Counted from the first letter of the stretch, positions 42,603-52,152 are shown. The stretch is DNA of 64,000 bases from Streptomyces hyaluromycini (GCF_002217755.1 NZ_BCFL01000016.1:850319-914318), one strand, 5' to 3'. The notes: generated by a model from the letters alone, not told the origin. Numbers and translations: made by a program.

Positions 42603-44297
42603 CTACTTGTCCGAGACACCGGGAAAGCCCGCGCGCAGGTCATTCAGGATGTTGAAGAGGTTCGAGACGTGACCACTCTTGTTCCGGATGTCGTAGTTGC
42701 TGACCCAGTCACTGTGTGGTCCGGATACGTGTGCGAGAGCCTCTGAGAGCTTCTTCGGGTCGTGAGCGTCGGCGCCCTTGAGGCCGAGCGCCGCGGCGAG
42801 GTCGACCTGCTTGCCGTCGGAGATCCGGTGGACCTGGTAGGAGTTGAAGACCAACGTGATGGTCGTGGCACGGGATTTGTACCAGAGGAGTTCGTTGGCC
42901 GCCTCCGCGGGATCCTTCCCGCTGGTGTCCGCCGCCACCTGCTTCGCCAGTGCGCGGTCGAGAGTCTCCATGCCATCCGCAGTGATGAGCTTGGCGATGG
43001 CCGGCTCGAAGGTCTTGACCGCGGCGGTCCCGATAGCGGCGTGGAGGACCGGGTCGAGAATGCGGGTGGAGAGCTTTCCCCCCTCGGGAAGGATGTGTTC
43101 CAGGACCACGTCACAGAGCAGGTCGATGCCAAACTCCGCGAATCCGCCGGCTTCCTCCTCCGTCAGTTTCGCCTCCGCCTCATCTCCGGCCGCGATCCAC
43201 TCTGTGAACGGTTTGAGCCAGGCGAGGTTGGCCCCGTTGTCGCGCGCCCACCGGCCGATCGTGCGGTCGTCCACTGCCTCGTTCCCTGTCAGTGGCGGCG
43301 GCATCATCATCAGATTCGACCCGGCGGCGCCCAGGAAGTCCGCCAGGGGGTGAATCATCGCGTTCATCTGGCTCTGCCCGGCGGCCGGCACGGTCTCGAA
43401 CCAGCGAGCGGCCTTGTCCAGCAGTTCCTTGGTCTCCTCCGGCGTACGCAATTGGCCCGTCGCCGTCGTGAGCACCTGGAGCAGGCCGATCTGGATGCAG
43501 CAATTTCCGTACTGCGACGACTTCCAGTACGGGGGCGCGGAGTTGAACAGGTGGAGGAGCTGTTCGGCGCTGAGCGACTTCGCAAAGCGGGCTGCCGCCG
43601 TCGGGTCGGTGTTGAGATCAGTGTAGAAGGTCACCGGGTCGTCGCCGCTCGGCGGCTCCGTCGCCGGAGCCGCGACCAGCTTTTCGGTGATCTCGTTGAT
43701 CACGCTCCGCGTCAGCATTCCGCTGCGCAGCGCGCTGACGACGGCCGGATCGGTTGCCCGGTTCAGGATCAGGTACTGCTTGAGTTGTTCGGTTGTGAGG
43801 GCGTTGAGGAACGCGGCACAGAACGCCGGGTTGTCGGCGTGAGCGGCCAGTCGGTCGGTGATCCACTTGGCGCCTTTGAGTCGCGGGTAGTAGTCCTTCA
43901 TCTCCAACGCTGCCATGGCCCCGACTGCCGCGCCGGTCACGTCCATCACCTGCGCCGCCCGCAGGTCCTTCTCCAGCACCTTGATCGGCCGGCTGGGTGG
44001 CGCGTTGTGGGACGGCCCGCCGCCGGCCTCCTGAAAGTCCAGGCCGGTGAGCCGGACGTCGTGGTCGGTGTAGTACGCGGACGCGATCTGCTGTGGAAGA
44101 TCGCGCTCGACGACTTCGGTCCTCTTGGTGACCGCCGAGATCTCAACGCTCACGTTCACCTGCCGCGTGTAGTCCTGCAGTGCGGAAATCAGCACGCTCC
44201 GCACCCAGTTCTGAAGTTCCTGCGCAGCCTGGGAGCACTGGTTGGAGTAGCTGTACAGATTTGCCGGAATCGCGGACACCTTGGGCTCGTGAGGCAT
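42603..44297 (-). CDS. Large hypothetical protein of the type VII locus
   Basis: 564 aa, not assigned to a known family. The N-terminal ~100 residues (PANLYSYSNQCSQAAQEL, then WVRSVLISALQDYTRQ) look like a WXG100-related helical hairpin, suggesting a secreted type VII substrate. The rest is mainly helical (LEMKDYYPRLKGAKWITDRL, AKSLSAEQLLHLFNSAPPYW) with no signal peptide and no toxin motif I can name. ATG 44297 has AGGAGGGGGG upstream, a strong ribosome-binding site. It follows the small WXG-like gene by 14 bp, as a carrier plus large effector would. It may be a structural effector or a polymorphic toxin without a visible immunity gene. Confidence 0.75.
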   Translation of the reverse strand: MPHEPKVSAIPANLYSYSNQCSQAAQELQNWVRSVLISALQDYTRQVNVSVEISAVTKRTEVVERDLPQQIASAYYTDHDVRLTGLDFQEAGGGPSHNAPPSRPIKVLEKDLRAAQVMDVTGAAVGAMAALEMKDYYPRLKGAKWITDRLAAHADNPAFCAAFLNALTTEQLKQYLILNRATDPAVVSALRSGMLTRSVINEITEKLVAAPATEPPSGDDPVTFYTDLNTDPTAAARFAKSLSAEQLLHLFNSAPPYWKSSQYGNCCIQIGLLQVLTTATGQLRTPEETKELLDKAARWFETVPAAGQSQMNAMIHPLADFLGAAGSNLMMMPPPLTGNEAVDDRTIGRWARDNGANLAWLKPFTEWIAAGDEAEAKLTEEEAGGFAEFGIDLLCDVVLEHILPEGGKLSTRILDPVLHAAIGTAAVKTFEPAIAKLITADGMETLDRALAKQVAADTSGKDPAEAANELLWYKSRATTITLVFNSYQVHRISDGKQVDLAAALGLKGADAHDPKKLSEALAHVSGPHSDWVSNYDIRNKSGHVSNLFNILNDLRAGFPGVSDK

Positions 44298-44311
44298 ATC
44301 CCGCCCCCCTC

Positions 44312-44629
44312 CTACCGCGGGCTCTTGCGCGGGCGAGCGCTGTTCTGTTGCAGGGCCTCGTTCGTGGCCCGGTCGACGGCGCCCTTGAGTCGGCTTATCT
44401 CATCGGCCAACTGGCGCAGGGCGCGTTGCTGATCGGTGAAATGCTTCTCGAAGGTGTCACGCCTGCAGCCCGACCAGTTGTCGCTCTTGCGGCTGCCCAG
44501 CAGTTCGGACCGACGGGAGGCCCGCAGCCGGGTGAAGGTCTCAATCTTCTCGTGCGCCTTCAACAACGCCCAACTGAGCCGATCAGCCGCGCCGAAGTCG
44601 TAGTTGGCGTGGTCGGTTGGCGCGACCAT
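44312..44629 (-). CDS. Small WXG-like helical protein, probably N-terminally truncated
   Basis: 105 aa from ATG 44629 (MVAPTDHANYDFGAADRL). Helical, with a W-S-G turn (SDNWSGCRRDTFEKHF) in its middle. Upstream (44741-44640), another frame encodes VRALRDQSQWDGNRRAEF and WRSVYADLKKA, which would extend this protein naturally if one base were added or lost near 44640 (continuing as LVNSMVAPTDH). The intact ORF may thus be the remains of a longer WXG-type protein, or translation now starts at 44629. It lies 14 bp before the 564-residue protein gene and is likely its partner. Confidence 0.6.
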   Translation of the reverse strand: MVAPTDHANYDFGAADRLSWALLKAHEKIETFTRLRASRRSELLGSRKSDNWSGCRRDTFEKHFTDQQRALRQLADEISRLKGAVDRATNEALQQNSARPRKSPR

Positions 44630-44756
44630 GGAATTCACCAGCCTTCTTGAGGTCGGCATACACGCTGCGCCAAGCAATCCGGAACTCGGCTCTGCGATTG
44701 CCGTCCCATTGGCTCTGGTCCCTCAACGCGCGGACCTCGATGGAAGTTGGGTGATC

Positions 44757-44914
44757 GATGTGGGATGGTTCGAGGTCGCGGTGGGCGATGCCACAGCGGT
44801 GATCGCGGTAGGTGCCTGCCCGATCTCGCTCGCCAGGCGTTACGCGACTGGCGCGTCCCGGCCGCGGCTTCGCCCGCCGGTTGTGGCGGGCTTCGCCGGA
44901 TCTGTCTCGGACAT
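44757..44914 (-). pseudogene. Remnant of a second Ser/Thr kinase gene
   Basis: Starts MSETDPAKPATTGGRSRGRD and stops soon after at TAA; then the reading frames carry RLASEIGQAPTAITAV and, after a shift, GIAHRDLEPSHI (44792-44757). These match RLAREIGQALTAIAAV and GIVHRDLKPSNV of the intact kinase at 40339-42015. The N-terminal lobe and everything after the catalytic loop are deleted, so it is a dead fragment. Position and order (WXG100 gene, then kinase) mirror unit A. Confidence 0.8.
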
Positions 44915-44962
44915 CAGTGATCTCCTGAGCCTGGTCTGCGGGCTCTGCGCGACCGATGAGGT

Positions 44963-45241
44963 CTAATGCATGCCGCCGGCCCTGTCGATAGCAGTGAGGA
45001 TCCTCTGCACCTGCTGCTGGAGTTCTCGCAGCGAGTTGTGCATCTTGTCCAGGTCTTTGCTGGCCTGGGGCCACACCTCACCGCGGAACTTCTGCGCCAA
45101 CGGGCCGTCCCAGTGCTTGGGGTCGCTGAGGGCCCGGCCGTGGCCGTTGAGTTTCCCTATGAGCGCAGGAAACTCGTTCGTGATGAGGGCCATCATCCTC
45201 GCGACTTCCTGGTGCGCGGCATCGGTGGAAATTACCGCCAT
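44963..45241 (-). CDS. WXG100-family type VII secretion substrate
   Basis: 92 aa, helix-turn-helix hairpin with the turn motif HWDGPLAQKF near residue 44, and long flanking helices (VARMMALITNEFPALIGKLN, SLRELQQQVQRILTAIDR). This is the EsxA/EsxB-like class secreted by FtsK/SpoIIIE-type type VII systems. ATG 45241 has GAGGAGAAGG upstream. It lies 12 bp after a tiny coupled ORF and about 110 bp after the ATPase gene, in the same operon. It has no obvious C-terminal YxxxD/E signal. Confidence 0.85.
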   Translation of the reverse strand: MAVISTDAAHQEVARMMALITNEFPALIGKLNGHGRALSDPKHWDGPLAQKFRGEVWPQASKDLDKMHNSLRELQQQVQRILTAIDRAGGMH

Positions 45242-45253
45242 TTCCTTCTCCTC

Positions 45254-45352
45254 TCACAGGCCTCTGCTGTCGTGAAAAGTCTCCGCCGCCGAAGTCGCCC
45301 TGTCGTTGATGTGCAGCGCAGACCCGTTGACACTGCGCGCAGGGCTTGTCAC
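45254..45352 (-). CDS. 32-residue ORF coupled to the type VII ATPase gene
   Basis: GTG at 45352 overlaps the ATPase stop (GTGA) and the frame encodes MTSPARSVNGSALHINDR, then ATSAAETFHDSRGL. The part from SVNGSAL is conserved at protein level in unit A (SVNGSALDINDRADAAAENF), where most changes affect single residues rather than breaking the frame. It ends 12 bp before the WXG100 ATG. It may be a translated leader peptide, a coupling device, or the remains of a longer type VII substrate. Confidence 0.4.
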   Translation of the reverse strand: MTSPARSVNGSALHINDRATSAAETFHDSRGL

Positions 45353-48300
45353 CGCGCCACCTGCACCCCGCCCGCGATGCCGTCCGTGACGAGGTAGCCA
45401 CGCCCCGGGAGGGGTGCGAGGCGGTCGTGGCGGGGCAGGGTCGTGCCGAGCAGGTCGCCGTCGAGGTCGTGGTCCGGGACGAGCAGGATGCCGCAGCGGC
45501 TGTCGCGGGCGCGCTGCGTCCAGTGGCCGTAGGTGCGGCGGAGGGCGTCGGCGCGCCCGGCGGCGACAAGGTGGTGTCCGGGCCCGGCCGCGGACAGCCA
45601 GCGGTCCAGGACCCCGAGTTCGTCCTCGACCGTGTCGGCGTCGTCGACGAGGAGGAGGGTGGGGCCCGGGTGCGGGGCGAGGACCGCTTCGAGGCCGCCG
45701 TACTCGGTGACGAGCGCGGTCAGCCCGGGCAGTTCGCGCAGCGGCGAGCGGCGAGCGGCGAACGCGACGACCGCCGGCGGGTCCGCCGCGGCGGTCACCT
45801 GGCGGGCGATCGTGCACAGGGCGGTGGAGCGGCCGGACCGCTGCGGTCCGGCGATCAGCGCGTGCTCCTGCTCGTACAGCCGCAGGGCCGTGCCGCCGAG
45901 GGTGTCCGCGTCCAGACCGACCGGGACGTACCAGGGCTCGGCGGTCGCCGCAGCCGGTGCCGCGAGGGCACCGAGGGTGATCTCGGCGGGCAGCAGGCCG
46001 ACACGGGGCGCGGTGGTGGCGGCGCCGGGCCACCGGGCGGAGCAGGCGGCCACCGCGGCACCGAGGTCCTCCGCGGGCAGACCGATCTGGATCACCTGGC
46101 GCGTCGCGGCCACCAGCGCGCGCCCGGGAACATAGGCGGGGACCGCACCGCGAGGCACGTCGAAGTAGCCGTATTCGCCGCGGTCGGCCATGCCCATCAG
46201 CAGCTTCTGCTGGGTCAGTGCAGCCCACGCGGACGGCACCGCGCCGGACCGGTCCGCGGCGACGGCGAAGCGGATGCCGACGGCCGGCCCGTCCGCGTAG
46301 ACCCGGGCCAGTTCGTCGATGAGGTTCATCCCGGCGATGTCCTTGTCGAAGTCCGACAGCAGCGCTCCGAGGTTGTCGATGAGCACCAGCCAGTCCGGGG
46401 CCGGCAGCACCCCGGGCGCAGCGACGCCTCGCGTCTTGCGCTCGTCGAGTTCCCGGCGCAGCAGCCGGATGAGGCGGATCTGCCGCTCGCGTTCGGCAGG
46501 CCCGATGTGGGCCCCGGTGTGCGGCAGGCTTCCCAGCGGCGCCAGGTCGCCCGCACCCATGTCGAGGGCGAAGAGGTGGCACCTCTCTGGCGGCCGGGAG
46601 CCGGCCGAGGCCAGGGCGAGGGCGGCCAGAGCGGTGGAGGTGCCCGAGCCGCCGCTGCCGTAGACCAGGATGTTCCCCGCCGCGGGATCCCAGCCGACCG
46701 CATACTGCCGCTGCCGCTCGGGGTCGTCGGCGAGAGCGTACGCGGGCAGGCCGGCGGCTTCCGTCTGCAGACCGCGTTCCGCGACGGGCGGCAGATCGGC
46801 GGTGCGTACGACGGCAGGCAGGGGGTCGGGCCAGGGCCGGCGCGGCTCGGCGAAACCGGCCAGCCCCGCCGCGTCCCGGGCGGCCGCGACCAGGCGCTGC
46901 AGGTCGGTTGCCCCGTCGGTTTCCGCCGCGCCCGGCTCGGCGGCGGGCAGGGCCAGCAGGAAGGGGCCGGCGGTCGCCGGAGCCGTGACGGCCGTCCTGG
47001 GGGTGACGCCAGTGGACAGAGCGGTCTGCACCGGCACGACTTCACGAGCGCTGAGCCGGTAGAAGGCGCGACCCCACTGCCGGCTGCCGATCGCCGCGGC
47101 GGCCGGATTGTCGATGACGTCCTGCGAGTCGCCGGTGGATTCCAGCCGGAGCGCGATGCGGAGCTTGACGTTGTTCTTGATCGCGTCGTTGACGGAGTCC
47201 GCGGGCCGCTGCGTCGCAATGATCAGGTGCACGCCCAGACTGCGGCCGCGCTGCGCGATGCCGACCAGGGCATCCACGAAGTCCGGGAGTGCCTTGATCA
47301 GCGTGGCGAACTCGTCGATGACCACGGCGAGTCGCGGCATCGGCTGTAGTTCGGTCCGCCCGGTGTCACGCAGCCGCTGGTAATCGCGTACGTGACTCAG
47401 GCCCGTCTCGCGCAGCAACCGCTCGCGGTGGTGCAGTTCGGCCTCCAGGCAGCGCAGGGCGCGTTCGCTGAGCTGCTCGTCGAGGTCGGTGACCAGGCCG
47501 ACGGTGTGCGGCAGGGCGGCGCACTCGTCCAGGGCGCCGCCGCCCTTGTAGTCGATCAGCGCGAGGGTGAGGTGCTCCGGGTCCGCGTCGGCCGCCATGC
47601 TCGCGATGAGCGTGCGCAGCAGCTCGCTCTTGCCGGAACCGGTCGTCCCGGCGATGAGCGCGTGCGGTCCGTCATCGTCGAGGTCGACGGTGAACAGGTC
47701 GCGTTCGGTGACGCCCAGCGCTGCCCGGACCCGCAGCTCGGGCACCCGTTTCTGCCAGTGGGCGGCGACGACGGCGCCGTCCACGTGCTCCAGGCCCAGC
47801 AGGGGAAGCAGGGAGATCCGGTCGGGCAGTCCGGCGCCCTCGATCCGCAGTTCCGGGTCCTCGAAGCAGGCCAGCGCCCTGGCCGTCTCCCGCGCTTCGG
47901 CCGCCTGCATGCCGTCCAACAGCACCTGCTCCACCGTGACGCCCAGGGCCACGTCACGGACCTGTCCGACGCCCTCCGGCGAGGCGGTGACCACGGAAGT
48001 GCACAGTGCCGGCAGACGGGTGGTGAGCACCAGCGCCCCGCAGCGTACCGCGGTGCCCGCGATCAGGTCCCGCAGTCGGTTGGGGCGGCCTTCCAGCAAG
48101 GTGGCACCGTCCACGACCACGAGCAGCACCGGACCTGTGGCGGGCTGACCGGCCGCGGCCTGCGCGGGCGGCCCTGCGGTGAGCAGGTGCTGGGCCAGCG
48201 TGTCGGCCTGCTCCGGACCTACCGCCACCAGCCGTGCCGTCCCGGATCGTAAATCGGCTCCGTGCGGCAGCCACTTGGTCCAGTCCCATTCGGCGAGCCG

Positions 48301-49608
48301 ATCGGCGTCGGTGAACACCGCGATCGTGACGTCCGCGGGCCCGCTGCCCACCACGGCCTGGCACAGCAGGGACCGGGCGACGGCCAGGCACGCCTTCCGG
48401 TTTCCCTCGAAGCCCACGGCCTCACCTGCCGAGACACCCACCACCACGGGCGCCTGCGGCAGCACGGACCTGCGCGCGAGCAGGGCCTCCGGTTCCGGTG
48501 CCGGCTCGGCGGAGCCCCGGTCCAACGGCAGACTCCAGGGCAGGTCAGCCGTCCCAACCACGAGCTGGAGGAAGTCGTCCGCGGCCGGACGCCGCTCCCA
48601 CAGCGCGGTCCCCGGGGCGGATGCCCGGTAGAGCACCTCGGCCGGATCGGGGTGGGCCGCACGGCGGGACCGCATCTCTTCGATGTGCCTGCGCTCCACC
48701 GCCCTCTCGAACTCCGCCAGCCGGGCAGCGTATTCACGGCTCCCCCGGCGCAGCGCGGACCTGCCGCGCAGGCGTTCCTCGGCGAAGTTGGCCAGGAACA
48801 TCAGCGGGGTGAGCGCCGCGATGGCCGCGTAGCGCGGGTCGCCGGTCAGCATGACGGTCGCGGCGGCCATGGCCAGCGGGCCGAGCAGGGCTGCGACGCT
48901 GAAGGGTGCCTTGTGCGTGCGAGCCGGCGGCGTGGGGACGGCAATCCGTGCTGTGTCAGCCGGACGCCCGCCCCGCGGCGGGCGGTTGAACGGCAGCGTC
49001 CCGCCGGGCCCGGCCTCGCGGACGGCGTTGATCCGCTGCACCGGGCCGAGCCGGCCGGCGGGCAGGACACGCAGAAGCAGTTCACCGCCGAGCGACACGA
49101 CGTCGTCGGCATGGACGGGGACCACCTCGCGAATCCTGGCGCCGTCGACGTCCGTACCGTTCGCCGAGCCGAGGTCGGTGACGGTGACCTGGCCGTCGGG
49201 CAGGACGTCGAATGCGGCGTGGAGCCGTGAGACGCCCGTGGCCGCAACGCGGACGTCCGCTTCCGCTCCACGCCCGACGACCGTGCGGCCCACCGCCAGC
49301 GGAACGCTACGGCCCGCCTCCAGACCCCCCACCAGCCGTAGGACGGCCGTCGGCTTCCGTGGTCCACCGGGTCCACCGGGTCCACCGGGTCCACCGGCCA
49401 CACGCCCGCGGGCACCGGCCACCCGCGAACCGTGTACGAGGCCGGACTCGTTCACGACTGTCTCGGGGGGCATCACCCGGCCGTCGACAGCAAGCACCTG
49501 GCCTGACATGCCCACGGCCGCACCCAGATCGGCGAGGGTGGCGTCCGGTCGGCCGAAACGCACCTCCACGTCCCACTCGCGTCCACCGTCGACACAGACG
49601 ATCCGCAC
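45349..49608 (-). CDS. FHA-domain FtsK/SpoIIIE-type ATPase of a type VII secretion system
   Basis: 1419 aa EssC/EccC-type motor. N-terminal ubiquitin-like or FHA-like region, a Gly-Pro linker made of four GGP units, an FHA domain (about 95-180, with GRGAEADVRVAATGVSRLHA), two membrane helices (about 240-285, LLGPLAMAAATVML and AALTPLMFLANF) and three ATPase domains. Domain 1 has Walker A GTTGSGKSE and Walker B LAVVIDEFATL. In domain 2 (GSGGSGTST) and domain 3 (GPQRSGRST) the Walker A lysine is replaced. The start is GTG 49608 because AGGAGG ends nine bases upstream. It should drive export of the adjacent WXG100 proteins. Confidence 0.93.
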   Translation of the reverse strand: MRIVCVDGGREWDVEVRFGRPDATLADLGAAVGMSGQVLAVDGRVMPPETVVNESGLVHGSRVAGARGRVAGGPGGPGGPGGPRKPTAVLRLVGGLEAGRSVPLAVGRTVVGRGAEADVRVAATGVSRLHAAFDVLPDGQVTVTDLGSANGTDVDGARIREVVPVHADDVVSLGGELLLRVLPAGRLGPVQRINAVREAGPGGTLPFNRPPRGGRPADTARIAVPTPPARTHKAPFSVAALLGPLAMAAATVMLTGDPRYAAIAALTPLMFLANFAEERLRGRSALRRGSREYAARLAEFERAVERRHIEEMRSRRAAHPDPAEVLYRASAPGTALWERRPAADDFLQLVVGTADLPWSLPLDRGSAEPAPEPEALLARRSVLPQAPVVVGVSAGEAVGFEGNRKACLAVARSLLCQAVVGSGPADVTIAVFTDADRLAEWDWTKWLPHGADLRSGTARLVAVGPEQADTLAQHLLTAGPPAQAAAGQPATGPVLLVVVDGATLLEGRPNRLRDLIAGTAVRCGALVLTTRLPALCTSVVTASPEGVGQVRDVALGVTVEQVLLDGMQAAEARETARALACFEDPELRIEGAGLPDRISLLPLLGLEHVDGAVVAAHWQKRVPELRVRAALGVTERDLFTVDLDDDGPHALIAGTTGSGKSELLRTLIASMAADADPEHLTLALIDYKGGGALDECAALPHTVGLVTDLDEQLSERALRCLEAELHHRERLLRETGLSHVRDYQRLRDTGRTELQPMPRLAVVIDEFATLIKALPDFVDALVGIAQRGRSLGVHLIIATQRPADSVNDAIKNNVKLRIALRLESTGDSQDVIDNPAAAAIGSRQWGRAFYRLSAREVVPVQTALSTGVTPRTAVTAPATAGPFLLALPAAEPGAAETDGATDLQRLVAAARDAAGLAGFAEPRRPWPDPLPAVVRTADLPPVAERGLQTEAAGLPAYALADDPERQRQYAVGWDPAAGNILVYGSGGSGTSTALAALALASAGSRPPERCHLFALDMGAGDLAPLGSLPHTGAHIGPAERERQIRLIRLLRRELDERKTRGVAAPGVLPAPDWLVLIDNLGALLSDFDKDIAGMNLIDELARVYADGPAVGIRFAVAADRSGAVPSAWAALTQQKLLMGMADRGEYGYFDVPRGAVPAYVPGRALVAATRQVIQIGLPAEDLGAAVAACSARWPGAATTAPRVGLLPAEITLGALAAPAAATAEPWYVPVGLDADTLGGTALRLYEQEHALIAGPQRSGRSTALCTIARQVTAAADPPAVVAFAARRSPLRELPGLTALVTEYGGLEAVLAPHPGPTLLLVDDADTVEDELGVLDRWLSAAGPGHHLVAAGRADALRRTYGHWTQRARDSRCGILLVPDHDLDGDLLGTTLPRHDRLAPLPGRGYLVTDGIAGGVQVAR
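49361..49396. repeat. Four tandem copies of a 9-bp unit inside the ATPase gene
   Basis: GGTCCACCG repeated four times at 49361, 49370, 49379 and 49388, encoding the Gly-Gly-Pro linker of the ATPase. In-frame unit changes would alter linker length without breaking the gene. Confidence 0.9.
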
Positions 49609-50067
49609 CGCGCGCCGCCTCCTCATCGGTCCAGAAGGAGGCGTCCAGTCTTCCGCGGCTCGCTAGGGAGGGCATCGACATCGCGTGCAAACCGATTGAC
49701 CGAGCACGCAACAACAACGCAGCGGCGGGGTGGGACTTCTGCGGTCCCGAGCCAGGCGGTAACCGGTCCTCGATCGGTTGCTCATACAACAGCAACGGCT
49801 TTGCGTCCTGTGCCGATGACGCCTCTGCCGATGGGCTGGACGATTTTCAGCAACCGAAGTCGTCCACGGCGGTCGGCATCAGACGGCTACGCCAGCACCC
49901 GCAAGGCCACCTGCGCGTCGGCCGTCTCCTCCGGCGGCGGCGTGGTGGGAGCCGGTGAGCAGCACCATCGCTTCGTCGTCCATCGAGGCCACCGTCGCTG
50001 GGCCACCAGTACCCCGTCAGCTCCGAAGACCACTCCCACCCAGGCCATACCACGCTATGGTTGATGT
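49609..50067. other. Intergenic region between ATPase and VapBC genes
   Basis: 459 bp with no convincing gene. Plus-strand frames are Arg/Ser/Thr-rich and low in coding character. The minus strand has a short stretch (about 49900-50050) reading GADGVLVAQRRWPRWTTKRW that could be a decayed gene fragment, but it is too short to name. It must hold the ATPase promoter. Confidence 0.4.
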
Positions 50068-50334
50068 ATGGCAACCAAGAAGGTGACTATCACTCTCGAC
50101 GAATCCCTGGTTGAAGCCCTGGCCGGAGCCGCGGAGGAGGAAGGCATCCCGCTCTCCCGACTCGTTGCCGGCGCAGCTGAGCGGGAGCTGCGGCTGCGGG
50201 CAGGCCGGGCCGTCATCCAGGAGTGGCAGGCGGAGCACGGCGCCTTTACCCCGGAGGAGCTCGCCGCCGCCCGCGCGGAGTTGGCTGCCGCCGACGCCGA
50301 GCACCTCAGCCGTTCGGGAGCCTCGGCCGCGTGA
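50068..50334 (+). CDS. vapB: Antitoxin, VapB/ribbon-helix-helix type
   Basis: 88 aa. The N-terminus (KKVTITLDESLVEALAGAAE) matches a ribbon-helix-helix DNA-binding fold; the C-terminal half is an acidic Ala/Glu-rich helix (FTPEELAAARAELAAADAEH) suited to wrapping a toxin. The ATG follows GGTTGATGT without a clear ribosome-binding site, so translation may be near-leaderless. Its stop overlaps the toxin start (GTGA). It should repress its own promoter in complex with the toxin. Confidence 0.8.
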   Translation: MATKKVTITLDESLVEALAGAAEEEGIPLSRLVAGAAERELRLRAGRAVIQEWQAEHGAFTPEELAAARAELAAADAEHLSRSGASAA

Positions 50335-50723
50335 ACATCCCCTACCTGTACGACGCCGGGGTACTCATCGCCATCGACAACGACGACCGGCGCATGTGGG
50401 CCCGCCACAGCCTGGCACTGGAGGACGGCCGGGACATCCACGTCCCGTCCGTCGTCGTCAGCCAGGCATGGCGGGACTCCCGCCGCCAGGTCAGACTCGG
50501 CAAGTTCCTCGCCGGGTGCCACGTCGTACCCGCCGGCCTCGAAACCGCCAAAGCCGCAGGCATTCTCTGCGGCAAGGCCGGCACCTCCGACATCGTCGAC
50601 GCCACCGTCGTGACCATGGCAGCCAGTCTCGGCGCCATCATCTGGACCTCGGACCCGGACGACATCCGCGCCCTCATCGACGCCCAGGACATCAAGCCCG
50701 CCCCTGCCATCCGTACCGTCTGA
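50331..50723 (+). CDS. vapC: Toxin, PIN-domain ribonuclease (VapC-like)
   Basis: 130 aa PIN domain. Acidic metal-binding residues appear in YLYDAGVLIAID, GTSDIVDATVV and WTSDPDDIRAL. The start is GTG at 50331, coupled to the antitoxin stop. VapC toxins cleave tRNA or rRNA when the labile antitoxin decays. The pair lies between the accessory region and the conserved core and could stabilise the accessory DNA. The first acidic residue is in YDAG rather than the commoner D-T/S, so activity is not assured. Confidence 0.8.
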   Translation: MNIPYLYDAGVLIAIDNDDRRMWARHSLALEDGRDIHVPSVVVSQAWRDSRRQVRLGKFLAGCHVVPAGLETAKAAGILCGKAGTSDIVDATVVTMAASLGAIIWTSDPDDIRALIDAQDIKPAPAIRTV

Positions 50724-50797
50724 CCACCGATCACCTCCGACGTCCGATCGCGCGGGCCGGCGCGCAGCGGCGGGCGGCCGCTCTTCCCGAACAAGCG

Positions 50798-50825
50798 AAG
50801 GGCTCACCCTCGAAGGTGAGCCCTT
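50798..50825. terminator. Bidirectional terminator between VapC and YchF genes
   Basis: AAGGGCTCACC (50798-50808) pairs with GGTGAGCCCTT (50815-50825) around CTCGAA, followed by TTCTC. It serves the plus-strand VapBC genes and the minus-strand ychF gene. Confidence 0.85.
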
Positions 50826-50867
50826 TCTCAAGCTCTCGCTTTCCAGAACGGAGAGCGGTTCACGGAC

Positions 50868-51956
<1,089 letters not shown>

Positions 51957-52152
51957 GTTGCGACTTCCCGTAGTGAGAGGGTGAGTGGGCCAGGGGCTGC
52001 CAGTGCCGGCGGGCCGGCCGATCCACCAGTTTACGGGGTTCGGGCCCCCTGGCCGGCGGCCGCGTCGAACACCTGGCCAAGCTCTCCTCTTCGGCTTGGT
52101 TTCGGCGTGTCTGGGCCGCGATTGGGCACATTAACCGACCTAAGTTGGTCCG

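Larger units (their letters stand above)
44860..45352 (-). repeat. Duplicated unit B: WXG100 gene with flanks and kinase relic
   Basis: Copy of the unit also present at 41960-42300. Here the WXG100 gene is intact and the kinase is a fragment; in unit A the reverse is true. The shared spacer includes GTTGACACTG and CCCTGTCGTTGATG. See the two gene entries for the protein-level matches. Confidence 0.75.

Noticed and set aside
45346..47349. 667-residue plus-strand ORF
   Set aside because: Antisense to the type VII ATPase gene; no recognisable motif.
49900..50050. Possible decayed gene fragment on the minus strand
   Set aside because: One short stretch reads like protein, but it is too short and interrupted to assign to a family.
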